Positions 20,617 to 33,933 are shown, counted from the stretch's first letter. The stretch: 64,000 nt of DNA from Zavarzinia aquatilis (GCF_003173035.1 NZ_QGLE01000004.1:124001-188000), one strand, 5' to 3'. Made by a program: numbers and translations. Notes: generated by a model not told the origin, from the sequence alone.

Positions 20617-21600
20617 CTACGTCCCGCCCCGCGCCCTTGGGTGGGCATCGGCATAGGCGGCGAGCAGGCGGGCGGTGTCGACGTCGGTATAGCGCTGGGT
20701 GGTGGACAGGCTGGCGTGGCCGAGCAATTCCTGGATGGTGCGCAAGTCGCCGCCAGCCCCCAGCAGGTGGGTGGCGAAGGAGTGGCGCAGGGCATGGGGC
20801 GTCGCATCCGCCGACAGGCCGAGGGCGCCGCGCAAACCCTCCATCGTCCGCTGGACGATGCGGGGCGACAGCGGTCCGCCCTTGGCGCCGAGGAACAGCG
20901 GCCCGTCCTTGGTCAGCGGATAGGGGCACTGGCGGACATAGGCGTCGACGGCTTCGCCGACCTGGGGCAGCACCGGGACGAGGCGCTGCTTGCCGCCCTT
21001 GCCGGTGATGCGCAGCGTCTCGCGTAAAGGCGCGTCGCGCCCGCGCAAGGACAGGGCTTCGGATATGCGCAGGCCACAGCCATAGAGCAGGGCGAGCACG
21101 GCCTCGTCCCGTGCGGCGATCCAGGGCTCAGCGGCCAGCGCGCCGGCCTCGTCGACCGCCGTCGTCGCGGCGGCGGCGCTGAGCGGGCGGGGCACGCCAC
21201 GCGGCAGTTTGGGCGCCTTGGTCGCGAGGGCGGCGGCATTATGGCCAAGGCCCTTGCGGTCGAGATAGCGAAAGAAGCTGCGCAAAGACGACAAGCCGCG
21301 CGCGGCGGAGGCCGAGGCGATGCCGGCGGCGCGCCGCCTTGCCTGAAAGGCGCGGAAGTCCCGGGGGCCGAGGGCGGCAAGGGCGGCGAGATCGGGTAAC
21401 GCGCCCAGATGATCGGTCAGGAAGCCGAGAAAGAAGCGCAGGTCACGGCCATAGGCATCGAGCGTATGGGCGGATGACCGGCGCTCGCCCTCGAGATGGC
21501 GCAGCCAGCCGGCGACAGCGGCGGCAAGGTCCGGGGCGGCCGGCAGCAAGGCTGCCGCCCCGGTGTCGGGACCGGGGCTCAGTGGTCCTGCCGCAGCCAC
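20617..21600 (-). CDS. xerC: tyrosine recombinase XerC
   Basis: Site-specific recombinase that resolves chromosome dimers at dif. The 327 residues have an N-terminal SAM-like DNA-binding domain (about 25-115) and a catalytic domain with R178 (GCGLRISE), K204, H269-x2-R272 (HALRH), H295 (LLGHASLSTTQRY) and nucleophile Y304. The start is GTG 21600, overlapping the DUF484 gene by 22 bases. The conserved DUF484-xerC pairing supports XerC rather than a phage integrase. Confidence 0.93.
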   Translation of the reverse strand: MAAAGPLSPGPDTGAAALLPAAPDLAAAVAGWLRHLEGERRSSAHTLDAYGRDLRFFLGFLTDHLGALPDLAALAALGPRDFRAFQARRRAAGIASASAARGLSSLRSFFRYLDRKGLGHNAAALATKAPKLPRGVPRPLSAAAATTAVDEAGALAAEPWIAARDEAVLALLYGCGLRISEALSLRGRDAPLRETLRITGKGGKQRLVPVLPQVGEAVDAYVRQCPYPLTKDGPLFLGAKGGPLSPRIVQRTMEGLRGALGLSADATPHALRHSFATHLLGAGGDLRTIQELLGHASLSTTQRYTDVDTARLLAAYADAHPRARGGT

Positions 21601-22307
21601 AGCTGGATCAGCCGCTCGACCGCGAGGGCGAGGAAGCCGAGCAGCTCGCTGCCCTGACCGGCCTCGTATTTGGTGGCGTCGCGGCTGCCGAGGGCCAGCA
21701 GGCCCATGGGCATGTTGGGCCCAAGGTCGAGGCGGACCAGCGCCTGACTCTGCACCAGTTCCGCGGCCGGGCCGAAGATGCGCGGATCGCCGGGCGTTTC
21801 GGCCAGCAGGCTGATGTTGCGGCCAAGGCCCATGAAGGCGTCGATGGTGCCGGGCTCCAGCAGATGCAGGTTCTGCATCGCCGGCCGTTCCACCATGACC
21901 TCCTGGCTTTCGATGCCAAGCGCGGCGACGTCGATGCCGATGGCGCCCGCCAACTCCTGCGTGATCACATGGATCAGATGCTCGAAACTCGGCGCCTCGA
22001 GCAGGAGGAGGATGGCCTCATGCACCACCGCCTGGGCCGAGACATTGGCCCTGGCCGCCGTGATCACTTCCGACTGGAAGTGGCGCAGGCGGGCATTGTC
22101 GGTGCGCAGCCGCTCGACCTGGGCGCGCTGGAAATCGACCACCTTCACCCCGTCGGCGTCGGGCCTTCCGGGCAGGTTCAGATGTTCCAGCACATCGGCA
22201 TTCTTGGTCAGGAAGCCGGGATGGGCGAGCAGATAGTCCCGCACCTCGGAAGCGGTCAGCCGCCGCCGGGGCAGGGGGGCATCGGGCCGGTCGGTGGTGG
22301 TCGCCAT
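21579..22307 (-). CDS. DUF484 family protein
   Basis: 242-residue protein with an N-terminal helix-rich part (LTASEVRDYLLAHPGFLTKN is the DUF484 hallmark), a short coiled-coil region, and a GAF-like C-terminal domain. DUF484 proteins regularly precede xerC; their function is not established. ATG 22307 was chosen because the family N-terminus begins about 15 residues later. It overlaps xerC by 22 bases and follows transaldolase by 11 bases. Confidence 0.9.
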   Translation of the reverse strand: MATTTDRPDAPLPRRRLTASEVRDYLLAHPGFLTKNADVLEHLNLPGRPDADGVKVVDFQRAQVERLRTDNARLRHFQSEVITAARANVSAQAVVHEAILLLLEAPSFEHLIHVITQELAGAIGIDVAALGIESQEVMVERPAMQNLHLLEPGTIDAFMGLGRNISLLAETPGDPRIFGPAAELVQSQALVRLDLGPNMPMGLLALGSRDATKYEAGQGSELLGFLALAVERLIQLWLRQDH

Positions 22308-22318
22308 GGTCGCGCCGG

Positions 22319-22975
<657 letters not shown>

Positions 22976-23068
22976 GAATCTGGTATCCGCTGAAATCGTT
23001 TCCGATGGGGAGCGCGCGCCGAATCAAGGCCCCGTCCGGCGCGGCGAGCCGATGACCCGTTATAGCGC

Positions 23069-25234
23069 ATGAGCGGCCCGACACGCATCGCCGTTCTCGT
23101 CGCCCTGCCTTTCGCCGGGCCGCTGGACTATGCCTGCGCGGAAGTGTTGCCGCCGGGCACCTTCGTCGAGGTGCCGCTGGGGCCGCGCCGGGTGACCGGC
23201 GTTGTCTGGGACGGCGCGCCGGAAGGTCTCGTCCCGGCGGCGAGGCTGCGCGCGGTCGCCGCGGTGCTCGACTGGCCCCCGATGCGCGCGCCCTGCCGCC
23301 GTTTCCTCGACTGGATGGCGGCCTATACCATGAGCCCGCCGGGCATGGTCCTGCGCCACTTCATCAATGCCGCCAATAACGACAAACCGGCGCCCCTGAC
23401 CGGCTATCGCCTGGCCGGCCGGGCGCCGGAGCGCCTGACCCCGGCGCGGCGCCTCGTCCTCGATCATCTGGCGGCGGAGGGGCCACAGGCCGCCGCCGCG
23501 ATCCTGGCGGCGACGGGGGTGAGCGCGGGCGTGCTGCGCGGGCTTGTCGAGGCGGGCGCCCTGCTGCCCGTGGACCTCGACGCGGTCGAGGCCGCGCCCC
23601 GGCCAGAGCCGGATTTCGCCCTGCCGGCCCTTTCGCCCGACCAGTCGGTCGCGGCGGATGAAATGGCGGCGGCGGTCGCGGGCAGCAGCTACAAGGCCTT
23701 CCTGCTCGACGGTGTCACCGGCTCCGGCAAGACCGAGACTTATATGGAGGCGATCGCGGCGGCGCTGCGCCTTGGCCGGCAGATTGTCGTGCTGCTGCCG
23801 GAAATCGCCCTGACCGCCGGGGTGATCGAGCGTTTCGCCGCCCGTTTCGGCGCCCCGCCCGCGGTCTGGCATTCGGACCTGACGGCCAAGGCGCGGCGAC
23901 GGGTCTGGCGCGGCGTCGCCGATGGCGCGGTTTCGCTCGTCGTCGGGGCGCGGTCGGCGCTGTTCCTGCCCTTTCGCGCCCTTGGCCTGATCGTCGTCGA
24001 CGAGGAGCACGATCAGGGCTTCAAGCAGGACGAGGGTGTCGCCTATCACGGCCGCGACATGGCGGTGGTGCGCGCCAGCATCGAGGGCTGCCCGGTGGTG
24101 CTGGCCAGCGCGACCCCCAGCCTGGAGACCCTGGCCAATGTCGAGGCCGGGCGCTATGGCCATCTGGTCCTGCGCGAGCGTCACGGCGGCGCCAGCCTGC
24201 CCGATGTATCCATCCTCGACATGCGCCTGAACCCGCCGGAGCGGGGCAACTTCCTCTCCCCCGTGTTGACAAGGGCGATGGCCGAGACCCTGGCGCGGGG
24301 CGAGCAGACCCTGCTGTTCCTGAACCGCCGGGGCTATGCCCCGCTCACCCTGTGCCGGCACTGCGGCCACCGCATCGAATGCCCGAATTGTTCGGCCTGG
24401 CTGGTCGAACATCGCAACCGGCGCCAGCTGGAATGCCATCACTGCGGCCATGTCGTGCCGAAACCCCAGGCCTGCCCCGAATGCGGCGAGGAGGACAGTC
24501 TGGTCGCCTGCGGCCCGGGGGTGGAGCGGATCGACGAGGAGGTGGCGAATGTCCTGCCGCAGGCGCGGCGGCTGATTCTCGCTTCCGACACGCTGGGCGG
24601 GCCGCTGGCGCTGGCCGCCGCCTTCGACGCCATTTCCAACCGCGAGGTCGATGTGGTGATCGGCACCCAGATCGTCGCCAAGGGCCACCACTTTCCCTTC
24701 CTGACCCTGGTCGGCGTGGTCGATGCCGATCTTGGCCTCGATGGCGGCGACCTGCGGGCGGGGGAGCGCATCTTCCAGCTCACCACCCAGGTGGTCGGGC
24801 GCGCGGGGCGGGGTGAGCGCCCGGGCCGCGCCCTGATCCAGAGTTTCGATCCCGACGCGGGCGTCATCCGTGCCATCGCCCGCAGCGACCGCGACGGCTT
24901 CGTCGCCGCCGAACAGGCCGCGCGCAAGCGCCATGGCCTGCCGCCCTACGGCCGTCTGGTCGCCCTGATCCTGTCCGGCCCCGATCAGGCCGAGGTGATG
25001 ACGGTCGGCCGGGCCATGGCGCGCAGCGCGCCCCGCGACATCGAAGGCTTCGACGTGCTGGGGCCGGCGCCGGCGCCCCTCTCGCTGCTGCGCGGGCGCT
25101 GGCGGGTGCGCCTTCTCGTTCGCGCGCCGCGCCGGCTGAACGTGCAGGCGGTGATGCGGCCCTGGCTCGACGCCGTGCCGGTCCCCGGCCGCGTGCGGCT
25201 GCAGATCGACGTCGATCCCTATCACTTCATGTAA
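23069..25234 (+). CDS. priA: primosomal protein N' (replication restart helicase PriA)
   Basis: 3'-5' DNA helicase that reloads the replisome at stalled forks. The 721 residues contain an N-terminal 3'-DNA-binding domain, Walker A GVTGSGKTE, DEEHD box, the zinc module with paired CxxC motifs (CRHCGHRIECPNC, CHHCGH, CPECG), and the C-terminal helicase lobe (GTQIVAKGHHFP, QVVGRAGRG). Length is normal. No overlap with tal. Confidence 0.97.
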   Translation: MSGPTRIAVLVALPFAGPLDYACAEVLPPGTFVEVPLGPRRVTGVVWDGAPEGLVPAARLRAVAAVLDWPPMRAPCRRFLDWMAAYTMSPPGMVLRHFINAANNDKPAPLTGYRLAGRAPERLTPARRLVLDHLAAEGPQAAAAILAATGVSAGVLRGLVEAGALLPVDLDAVEAAPRPEPDFALPALSPDQSVAADEMAAAVAGSSYKAFLLDGVTGSGKTETYMEAIAAALRLGRQIVVLLPEIALTAGVIERFAARFGAPPAVWHSDLTAKARRRVWRGVADGAVSLVVGARSALFLPFRALGLIVVDEEHDQGFKQDEGVAYHGRDMAVVRASIEGCPVVLASATPSLETLANVEAGRYGHLVLRERHGGASLPDVSILDMRLNPPERGNFLSPVLTRAMAETLARGEQTLLFLNRRGYAPLTLCRHCGHRIECPNCSAWLVEHRNRRQLECHHCGHVVPKPQACPECGEEDSLVACGPGVERIDEEVANVLPQARRLILASDTLGGPLALAAAFDAISNREVDVVIGTQIVAKGHHFPFLTLVGVVDADLGLDGGDLRAGERIFQLTTQVVGRAGRGERPGRALIQSFDPDAGVIRAIARSDRDGFVAAEQAARKRHGLPPYGRLVALILSGPDQAEVMTVGRAMARSAPRDIEGFDVLGPAPAPLSLLRGRWRVRLLVRAPRRLNVQAVMRPWLDAVPVPGRVRLQIDVDPYHFM

Positions 25235-25256
25235 TAAGCAAATCGGAGCAGCCGCC

Positions 25257-25700
25257 ATGACCCTCAATATTCGCGATGCCGGTCCTGCGGACGAGGCGGC
25301 CTGGCGCGGCCTCTGGGGCCAATATGTCGACTTCTATCGCGCCGCCGTGCCCGAGGCGGTGACCGCCACCACCTGGTCACGCATCCTCGATCCCCTGGTT
25401 CCGGTCTTCTGCCGTCTGGCCGAGGTCGAGGGCGAGATCGCCGGCTTCGCCGTCGGTGTCGTCCATGCCCGTACCTGGTCGATCGAACCGATTCTCTATC
25501 TCGAGGATCTGTACGTCGTCCCGCGTGTTCGCGGCCGCAACATCGGCCACGCCCTCATCGAGGATTTGATGGCCCTGTGCCGCCATCACGGCTGGGGCCA
25601 GCTGTACTGGCATACCGAAGGCGACAATGCCCGCGCCCGCCGGCTCTACGACCGTTTCGCGCCCGCGGATGGCTATGTCCGCTATCGGATCGCGCCGTGA
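25257..25700 (+). CDS. GNAT family N-acetyltransferase
   Basis: 147-residue protein with the GNAT fold: starts MTLNIRDAGPADEAAWRGLW, strand-4 region LYLEDLYVVPRVRGRNIGHAL containing the acetyl-CoA pyrophosphate loop (RGRNIG), and C-terminal NARARRLYDRF typical of the family. The substrate is unknown. It sits 22 bases after priA. Confidence 0.9.
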   Translation: MTLNIRDAGPADEAAWRGLWGQYVDFYRAAVPEAVTATTWSRILDPLVPVFCRLAEVEGEIAGFAVGVVHARTWSIEPILYLEDLYVVPRVRGRNIGHALIEDLMALCRHHGWGQLYWHTEGDNARARRLYDRFAPADGYVRYRIAP

Positions 25701-26062
25701 GGGGCGGGCATTGAATCCGGGTCGGGATGACGTCACCCATCGCTTCCTTCTTGAAATCCGTCGCGTCCTCCCTTGGAATGCCTGTGGCGTTGTCGGACGG
25801 CGGCGCCTTGGTTCGCGCGGCGCGCAAATGGCGGTCTTCCCGTTAAGACCATGGTCGAAGAAGTGGCCTTTTTTTGGCCGCAAATTGCACCTTAGACCAT
25901 TTTGACGCGGCCCTTACGGTTGCGGCGCATCAAGGCCTGTGGTACGAGACGCCTGCTTCAGCGGGCGGGGTTCGTGTGCGCGTCTTTCGCGCCCTCCTTC
26001 GTCTTGAGATTTCAACGGCTTAGAGGTGGCCCCCATGGGGCGGCTGCCCGGGGGCAAGGGTC
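25701..26062 (+). other. 362-base leader/promoter region of the atp operon
   Basis: No gene was recognised. It contains TGACGTCA (25728-25735), a small hairpin GGTCTT/AAGACC (25833-25850), a T7 tract flanked by GGCC (25865-25879) and two AGACCAT repeats. The AT-richer patch around 25860-25910 is the likely promoter zone for atpH, but no convincing -35/-10 pair was found. Confidence 0.4.
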
Positions 26063-26622
26063 TTGGCAACCTCATCTTCCATCGTTGCGCAGATTGGAGG
26101 CCGCTATGCCGGCGCCCTCTTCGAGCTGTCGCGGGAACGCGGCGTCCTCGAAGCCATCGAGGGCGATCTCGCGACGGTCTCGGCGCTGATCGCCGAATCC
26201 GCCGAGCTGTCGGCCTTCATGCGCAGCCCCCTGCGCAAGCGCGACGAGCAGTCGCGCGGGATGCAGGCGCTGCTGGCGCGGGCCGGGATCGGCCCCTTCG
26301 TGACCAATTTCGTGCTGCTGATGGCGAAGAACGGGCGCCTGTTCGCGCTGTCCGCCGCCATCTCGGCCTTCAAGGACCTGCTGGCGAAGTCGCGCGGCCA
26401 GGTGACGGCCCAGGTCGTCTCGGCCGAGCCGCTGAGCTTCGAGCAGGGCGAGAAGCTGAAATCCGAATTGTCTCGCCTCGTCGGCAAGACGGTATCGATC
26501 GACGCCAAGGTCGATCAAAGCCTCCTCGGCGGCCTGATCGTGCGCGTGGGTTCGCGCCAGATCGACGGCAGCCTCAAGACCAAGCTCGACCGCCTGGCGG
26601 TCGCCATGAAGGGGAATGCATA

Positions 26623-26623
<1 letters not shown>
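26063..26623 (+). CDS. atpH: F0F1 ATP synthase subunit delta
   Basis: Peripheral-stalk subunit linking F1 to F0. The 186 residues start with TTG 26063 (preceded by GGGGCAAGGG), giving [20 protein letters not shown], which matches the family N-terminus; no ATG fits. C-terminal [20 protein letters not shown] is a delta hallmark. The stop overlaps the atpA start (TAATG). First gene of atpHAGDC. Confidence 0.94.
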
Positions 26624-28152
<1,529 letters not shown>

Positions 28153-28178
28153 TCCGCGCAGCGTAAGGGACAGCCGCG

Positions 28179-29066
28179 ATGGCGAGCCTGAAGGACTTGA
28201 AGCTGCGCATCAACAGCGTCAAGTCGACTCAAAAGATCACCAAGGCCATGAAGATGGTCGCGGCGTCCAAACTGCGCCGTGCGCAGGAGGCCGCCGAGGC
28301 TGCCCGCCCCTATGCCGCGAGCATGGAGCAGGTGCTGGCCTCGCTGTCGGCGGGCATCACCCTGACCGAGGACATGCCGAAGCTGCTGACCGGCACGGGC
28401 AAGGACGACGTGCATCTGCTCGTCGTCGCCACGGCGGAACGCGGTCTCTGCGGCGGCTTCAACTCGTCGATCGTGCGTCTGGCGCGTCAGCGCATCCAGG
28501 CCCTGATCGCCGAAGGCAAGACGGTGAAGATCCTCTGTGTCGGCCGCAAGGGCCGCGACGCCCTGCGCCGCGACTATGCCAAGCTGATCATCGAGACGAT
28601 CGAAGTGACCGGCGGCATCCGCAAGCAGGGTTTCCCCATCGCGGGCCGTATCGCGGACCGGCTCTTCGCCCTCTATGAGGCCGGCGAGTTCGATGTCGCG
28701 ACCGTGTTCTATGCCCAGTTCAAGAGTGCGATCGCCCAGATCCCGACCGCCCAGCAGATCATTCCGGCCGCGCTGCCGGAAGGCGATGCCGGCGGCCCGG
28801 ACCTGAAGGGTGCGATCTTCACCTTCGAGCCGGGTGAAGAGGAACTGCTCGAAGCCCTGCTGCCGCGTAACGTGGCGGTGCAGATCTATCGCGCGCTCCT
28901 CGAAAACGCGGCCTCGGAAGAAGGCTCGCGCATGAGCGCCATGGACAATGCGACCCGCAACGCGGGCGACATGATCAATCGTCTGACGCTGACCTACAAC
29001 CGGACGCGTCAGGCTGCGATCACCAAGGAACTGATCGAAATTATCTCGGGCGCCGAGGCGCTCTGA
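28179..29066 (+). CDS. atpG: F0F1 ATP synthase subunit gamma
   Basis: Central rotor shaft of F1. The 295 residues have the paired N- and C-terminal helices: [20 protein letters not shown] at the start and [19 protein letters not shown] at the end, both strongly conserved, plus ERGLCGGFN. Lies between atpA and atpD as usual. Confidence 0.98.
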   Translation: MASLKDLKLRINSVKSTQKITKAMKMVAASKLRRAQEAAEAARPYAASMEQVLASLSAGITLTEDMPKLLTGTGKDDVHLLVVATAERGLCGGFNSSIVRLARQRIQALIAEGKTVKILCVGRKGRDALRRDYAKLIIETIEVTGGIRKQGFPIAGRIADRLFALYEAGEFDVATVFYAQFKSAIAQIPTAQQIIPAALPEGDAGGPDLKGAIFTFEPGEEELLEALLPRNVAVQIYRALLENAASEEGSRMSAMDNATRNAGDMINRLTLTYNRTRQAAITKELIEIISGAEAL

Positions 29067-29077
29067 GGCTGGAATAG

Positions 29078-30508
<1,431 letters not shown>

Positions 30509-30523
30509 GGATAGGCAGAGACA

Positions 30524-30922
30524 ATGGCCGACAAGGTACATTTCGAGCTGGTCAGTCCGGAGCGGCGCCTGTTCTCGGCCGATGTCGAGATGGTCGTCGT
30601 GCCGGGCAGCGAAGGCGACTTCGCTGTCCTGCCGGACCACGCCCCCTTCGTCGCCCTGCTGCGCGCGGGCGTCGTCGAGGTGCATGACGCCGGCAAGACC
30701 TCCGCCCGCCTCTTCGTGCGGGGCGGCTTCGCCCAGGTCACGCCCGCCGGCCTGACCGTCCTCGCCGAGGAAGCGATCGACCTCGCCGTGGCGACCAAGG
30801 ACGTGCTCGCCGCACGCCTCGCCGACGCCGAAGCCAATCTCGCCGCGGCGGCCGACGATGCCCAGCGCATCCTGGCCGAATCCCAGGTCACGGCCTTCCG
30901 CCAGGTGCTGGAAGCCGCCTGA
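30524..30922 (+). CDS. atpC: F0F1 ATP synthase subunit epsilon
   Basis: 132-residue epsilon subunit with the N-terminal beta-sandwich (FELVSPERRLFSADVEMVVV, PGSEGDFAVLPDHAPF) and C-terminal helical pair. It couples the gamma rotor to F0 and inhibits ATP hydrolysis. Last gene of the operon, followed by a strong hairpin terminator. Confidence 0.96.
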   Translation: MADKVHFELVSPERRLFSADVEMVVVPGSEGDFAVLPDHAPFVALLRAGVVEVHDAGKTSARLFVRGGFAQVTPAGLTVLAEEAIDLAVATKDVLAARLADAEANLAAAADDAQRILAESQVTAFRQVLEAA

Positions 30923-30945
30923 CCGGCGATACAAACTTGCGATTG

Positions 30946-30977
30946 AAACGGCGGTCGGGCCTCCTGACCGCCGTTTT
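30946..30977 (+). terminator. rho-independent terminator of the atp operon
   Basis: Perfect 11-bp stem AAACGGCGGTC / GACCGCCGTTT with a 9-base loop, ending in TTTT, 24 bases after the atpC stop. The A-tract and T-tract on either side suit bidirectional termination. Confidence 0.85.
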
Positions 30978-30989
30978 GCTATGCAACAG

Positions 30990-31009
30990 GGTGTCACTTG
31001 CGTGACACC
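30990..31009. promoter_or_regulatory. perfect 20-bp palindromic operator upstream of the diiron gene
   Basis: GGTGTCACTTGCGTGACACC has 8-bp arms with TTGC between them. A related half-site, TTGCGTAAGTGACAGC, lies at about 31064-31079 just before the start of the next gene. The symmetry suggests a dimeric repressor (TetR- or GntR-like) controlling that gene; no regulator gene is adjacent. Confidence 0.55.
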
Positions 31010-31092
31010 GAAAGCTCTCCTATACCGGGGTTTCGATGAAATCCTGTGCTATCATGCGCGGGTTGCGTAAGTGACAGCAGGAGAGATCTGGC

Positions 31093-31914
31093 ATGAGCCG
31101 TCACTGGGGATTGGACGATATCGGATGGGACAAGTTCGACCCGGCCAAGATCGACCCGGACATGGTCATGGCCGTGAAGACCGCCAGCCTCGTCGAGGCT
31201 AATTCCGAAGATTACGTCGCCTATCTGCTCAACGTCTTCCGCGCCGAAACCTGGCTGCACGAACCCATCCGCAAATGGGGGCGGGAAGAACGGCTGCATG
31301 GTCAGGCGCTGGCCGCCTGGGCCAGCAAGGCCGATCCGACCTTCAATTTCGAGGAGCGGCTGGCCCGTTTCCGCGAAGGCTACCGCCTGCCGCTCGACGT
31401 CACGGATTCCGTCCGGGGCTCACGCGCCGGCGAATTGCTGGCGCGTTGCGTCGTCGAATGCGGCACGTCCAGCTATTATTCGGCGATCCGCGACGCGACC
31501 GAGGAGCCGGCGCTGAAGCAGATCAGCCATCTGATCGCCGGTGACGAATTCCGTCATTTCAAGCTGTTCTACGACACGCTGAAAGCCTTCGATCCCAAGG
31601 ACAGCCTCGGCCTTTTCGCCAAGCTGAAGGTCGCCATCGGCCGGGTGAACGAGACCGAGGACGACGAACTGGCCTACGCCTATCACTGCGCCAATTTCGC
31701 TCCCGACGCGCCCTACGAGCGTGAGAAATGCATGATGGCCTATAGTCGCCGGGCCTATCGCAATTACCGCTATGGCCATCTGGCGCGGGCGATCTCGATG
31801 ATCCTGAAGGCGATCGGCCTTGCACCGCACGGCCTGCTTGCCCAGATCGCCCAGCGCGGCGCCTGGTGGCTGATGGCGAAGCGGAACCGCCGGCTGGAGC
31901 GCATGGCGGCCTGA
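31093..31914 (+). CDS. ferritin-like diiron protein related to acyl-ACP desaturases
   Basis: 273-residue helical protein. E66 and H69 in EERLHG and D151-E152-x-R154-H155 (DEFRH), with E122 in VECGTSSYY and E52 in AETWLHEP, reproduce the EENRHG and DEKRH diiron-binding pattern of soluble acyl-ACP desaturases. A fatty-acyl or related oxidation is therefore likely, though substrate and redox partner are unknown. C-terminal part is basic with amphipathic helices. ATG 31093 follows CAGGAGAGA. It is preceded by a perfect palindrome, suggesting dedicated regulation. Confidence 0.75.
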   Translation: MSRHWGLDDIGWDKFDPAKIDPDMVMAVKTASLVEANSEDYVAYLLNVFRAETWLHEPIRKWGREERLHGQALAAWASKADPTFNFEERLARFREGYRLPLDVTDSVRGSRAGELLARCVVECGTSSYYSAIRDATEEPALKQISHLIAGDEFRHFKLFYDTLKAFDPKDSLGLFAKLKVAIGRVNETEDDELAYAYHCANFAPDAPYEREKCMMAYSRRAYRNYRYGHLARAISMILKAIGLAPHGLLAQIAQRGAWWLMAKRNRRLERMAA

Positions 31915-32013
31915 TCCGGGCACTGTGGGCCTCGAAGCAAGGTTTGACGAAACGGAATAGTGCGCCCGGCCTGCCGGGCGGACCATGGCACATCGCGTTT
32001 TCGAGGTTGCGCC

Positions 32014-32967
32014 ATGTCAGATCGTGCTTTCCCCCAGCCGCAGGATGCCGCGGCCATTCCGCGCTATGCCGGCCTGCCGACCTTCATGCGCCTGCCGATG
32101 CTGACCGATCCGACGCAGGTCGACATCGCCCTGGTCGGCGTGCCCTTCGATGGGGGCACCACCAACCGGGCCGGCGCGCGCCACGGGCCGCGGGAAATGC
32201 GCAATGCCTCCGCCTTCATGCGCAAGATCCATCATGTGACCGGCGTCGCGCCCTATGACCGGGCACGGGTGGCCGATCTCGGCGATTCGCCGGTCAATCC
32301 CATCGACCTGATGGATTCGCTGCGCCTGATCACCGAATTCTTCGACGGCCTGAAGCAGGGCGGCTGCATCCCGATCACGGCGGGCGGCGATCATCTGATC
32401 TCGCTGCCGATCCTGCGCGCGCTGGCGGCCGACGGGCCGGTAGGCATGATCCATTTCGACGCCCATTCCGACACCAACGACCGCTATTTCGGCGACAATC
32501 TCTATACCCACGGCACGCCCTTCCGCCGCGCGGTCGAGGAGGGGCTGCTGGACCCCAAGCGCGTCGTCCAGATCGGCATCCGCGGCTCGATCTACGATCC
32601 CTCGGACCTCGACTTCGCCCGCGCCGCCGGCTTCCGCGTCATCTTCATCGAGGAATTCATCAAGCGGACCGCCGAGGACATCATCGCCGAGGCGCGGGAT
32701 ATCGTCGGCGCCGGCCGGACCTATGTCTCCTTCGATGTCGATTCGATCGACCCGGCCCAGGCGCCGGGCACCGGCACGCCGGAAATCGGCGGCTTCTCGA
32801 CCTTCGAGGCCCAGCGCATGGTGCGCGGCCTCGCCGGGCTCGACATCATCGGCGCCGATGTGGTCGAGGTCTCGCCGCCCTTCGATGTCTCCAACATGAC
32901 TTCGCTGCTCGGCGCGACCCTGATGTTCGAGCTGCTCTGCGTCATCGCCGCCGGCATCAAGGGCTGA
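32014..32967 (+). CDS. agmatinase/ureohydrolase family protein (first of tandem)
   Basis: Manganese-type ureohydrolase releasing urea from a guanidino compound, for example agmatine, guanidinobutyrate or guanidinopropionate. The 317 residues carry the metal motifs GGDHLI, HFDAHSDTND and SFDVDSIDP, the last followed by APGTGTPE, typical of agmatinase-like enzymes. ATG 32014 was chosen over upstream in-frame codons that give no family resemblance. It is two bases from the second ureohydrolase, so both are likely co-transcribed. Substrate cannot be fixed from sequence. Confidence 0.9.
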   Translation: MSDRAFPQPQDAAAIPRYAGLPTFMRLPMLTDPTQVDIALVGVPFDGGTTNRAGARHGPREMRNASAFMRKIHHVTGVAPYDRARVADLGDSPVNPIDLMDSLRLITEFFDGLKQGGCIPITAGGDHLISLPILRALAADGPVGMIHFDAHSDTNDRYFGDNLYTHGTPFRRAVEEGLLDPKRVVQIGIRGSIYDPSDLDFARAAGFRVIFIEEFIKRTAEDIIAEARDIVGAGRTYVSFDVDSIDPAQAPGTGTPEIGGFSTFEAQRMVRGLAGLDIIGADVVEVSPPFDVSNMTSLLGATLMFELLCVIAAGIKG

Positions 32968-32969
32968 CC

Positions 32970-33923
32970 ATGGCCAATGCTTACGACCGGGGGCGCCTCG
33001 ATCTGCCGTTCACCGGCTTCTGCACCTTCGCCAAGGCGCCGATCTGTCCCGACTGGGATGCGATCGACGCAACTGTGGCGGTGCTGGGCGCGCCGCTCGA
33101 CATGGGCACGCAGTGGCGGGCCGGGGCGCGCTTCGGGCCGCGGGCGATTCGCGAGGCTTCGACCCTGTTCTCCTTCGGCCATGACGGCGCCTATGATTTC
33201 GAGGACGACGTCACCTATCTGACGGCGGATCAGGGCCGCATCGTCGATATCGGCGACGCCGACATCGTGCACACCGACCAGATCCGCTCCCTCGCCAATA
33301 TCGAGTTCGGCGTGCGCAAGATCCTGGCGGCCGGGGCGATTCCCGTCGTGCTGGGCGGCGATCACTCGGTGAACATCGGCTGCATCAATGCCTTCGAGGG
33401 CGAGGCGCCGTTCCATGTCGTCCATATCGACGCCCATCTCGATTTCGTCGACGAGCGCCACGGCGTCCGCTTCGGCCATGGCAATCCCTTGCGCCGCGCG
33501 GCGGAGAAACCCTGGGTCTCGGGCCTGACCCAGCTCGGCATCCGCAATGTCTCCTCGACCAACCGGCAGGGCTATGAGGATGCGCGGGCCATGGGCTCGG
33601 ACATTCTCTCGGTGCGGCAGGTGCGGAAACTGGGGCTGGACGCGGTGATCGCGCGTATTCCCGCCGGCGCCCGCTATTATTTCACCATCGACATCGACGG
33701 TTTCGACCCGTCGATCGCGCCGGGCACCGGCACGCCCTCTCACGGTGGCTTCCTCTATTACGAGGTGCTGGAGTTGCTGGAGGCGCTGGCGAAGCGGGGG
33801 CAGGTGATCGGCATCGACCTGGTCGAGGTCGCGCCCGACTATGATCACACGGGCGGCACGGCGATCCTCGCCGCCCAGCTGTTGATGAATGTGATCGGCC
33901 GGGTGCTCCATCACCGAAGGTGA
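32970..33923 (+). CDS. agmatinase/ureohydrolase family protein (second of tandem)
   Basis: A second 317-residue ureohydrolase, clearly diverged from its upstream neighbour. Metal motifs GGDHSV, HIDAHLDFVDE and TIDIDGFDP are complete, so both copies look active. Possibly the pair forms a hetero-oligomer or handles two guanidino substrates. A LysR gene starts 11 bases downstream. A guanidine-degrading locus lies 20 kb away, so guanidino-compound metabolism is a theme of the region. Confidence 0.9.
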   Translation: MANAYDRGRLDLPFTGFCTFAKAPICPDWDAIDATVAVLGAPLDMGTQWRAGARFGPRAIREASTLFSFGHDGAYDFEDDVTYLTADQGRIVDIGDADIVHTDQIRSLANIEFGVRKILAAGAIPVVLGGDHSVNIGCINAFEGEAPFHVVHIDAHLDFVDERHGVRFGHGNPLRRAAEKPWVSGLTQLGIRNVSSTNRQGYEDARAMGSDILSVRQVRKLGLDAVIARIPAGARYYFTIDIDGFDPSIAPGTGTPSHGGFLYYEVLELLEALAKRGQVIGIDLVEVAPDYDHTGGTAILAAQLLMNVIGRVLHHRR

Positions 33924-33933
33924 TCGAGGGGAC

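Noticed and set aside
20617-21600. Phage or island integrase at the xerC position
   Set aside because: The neighbouring DUF484 gene, the XerC-like length and absence of a tRNA or direct att repeats point to the housekeeping recombinase.
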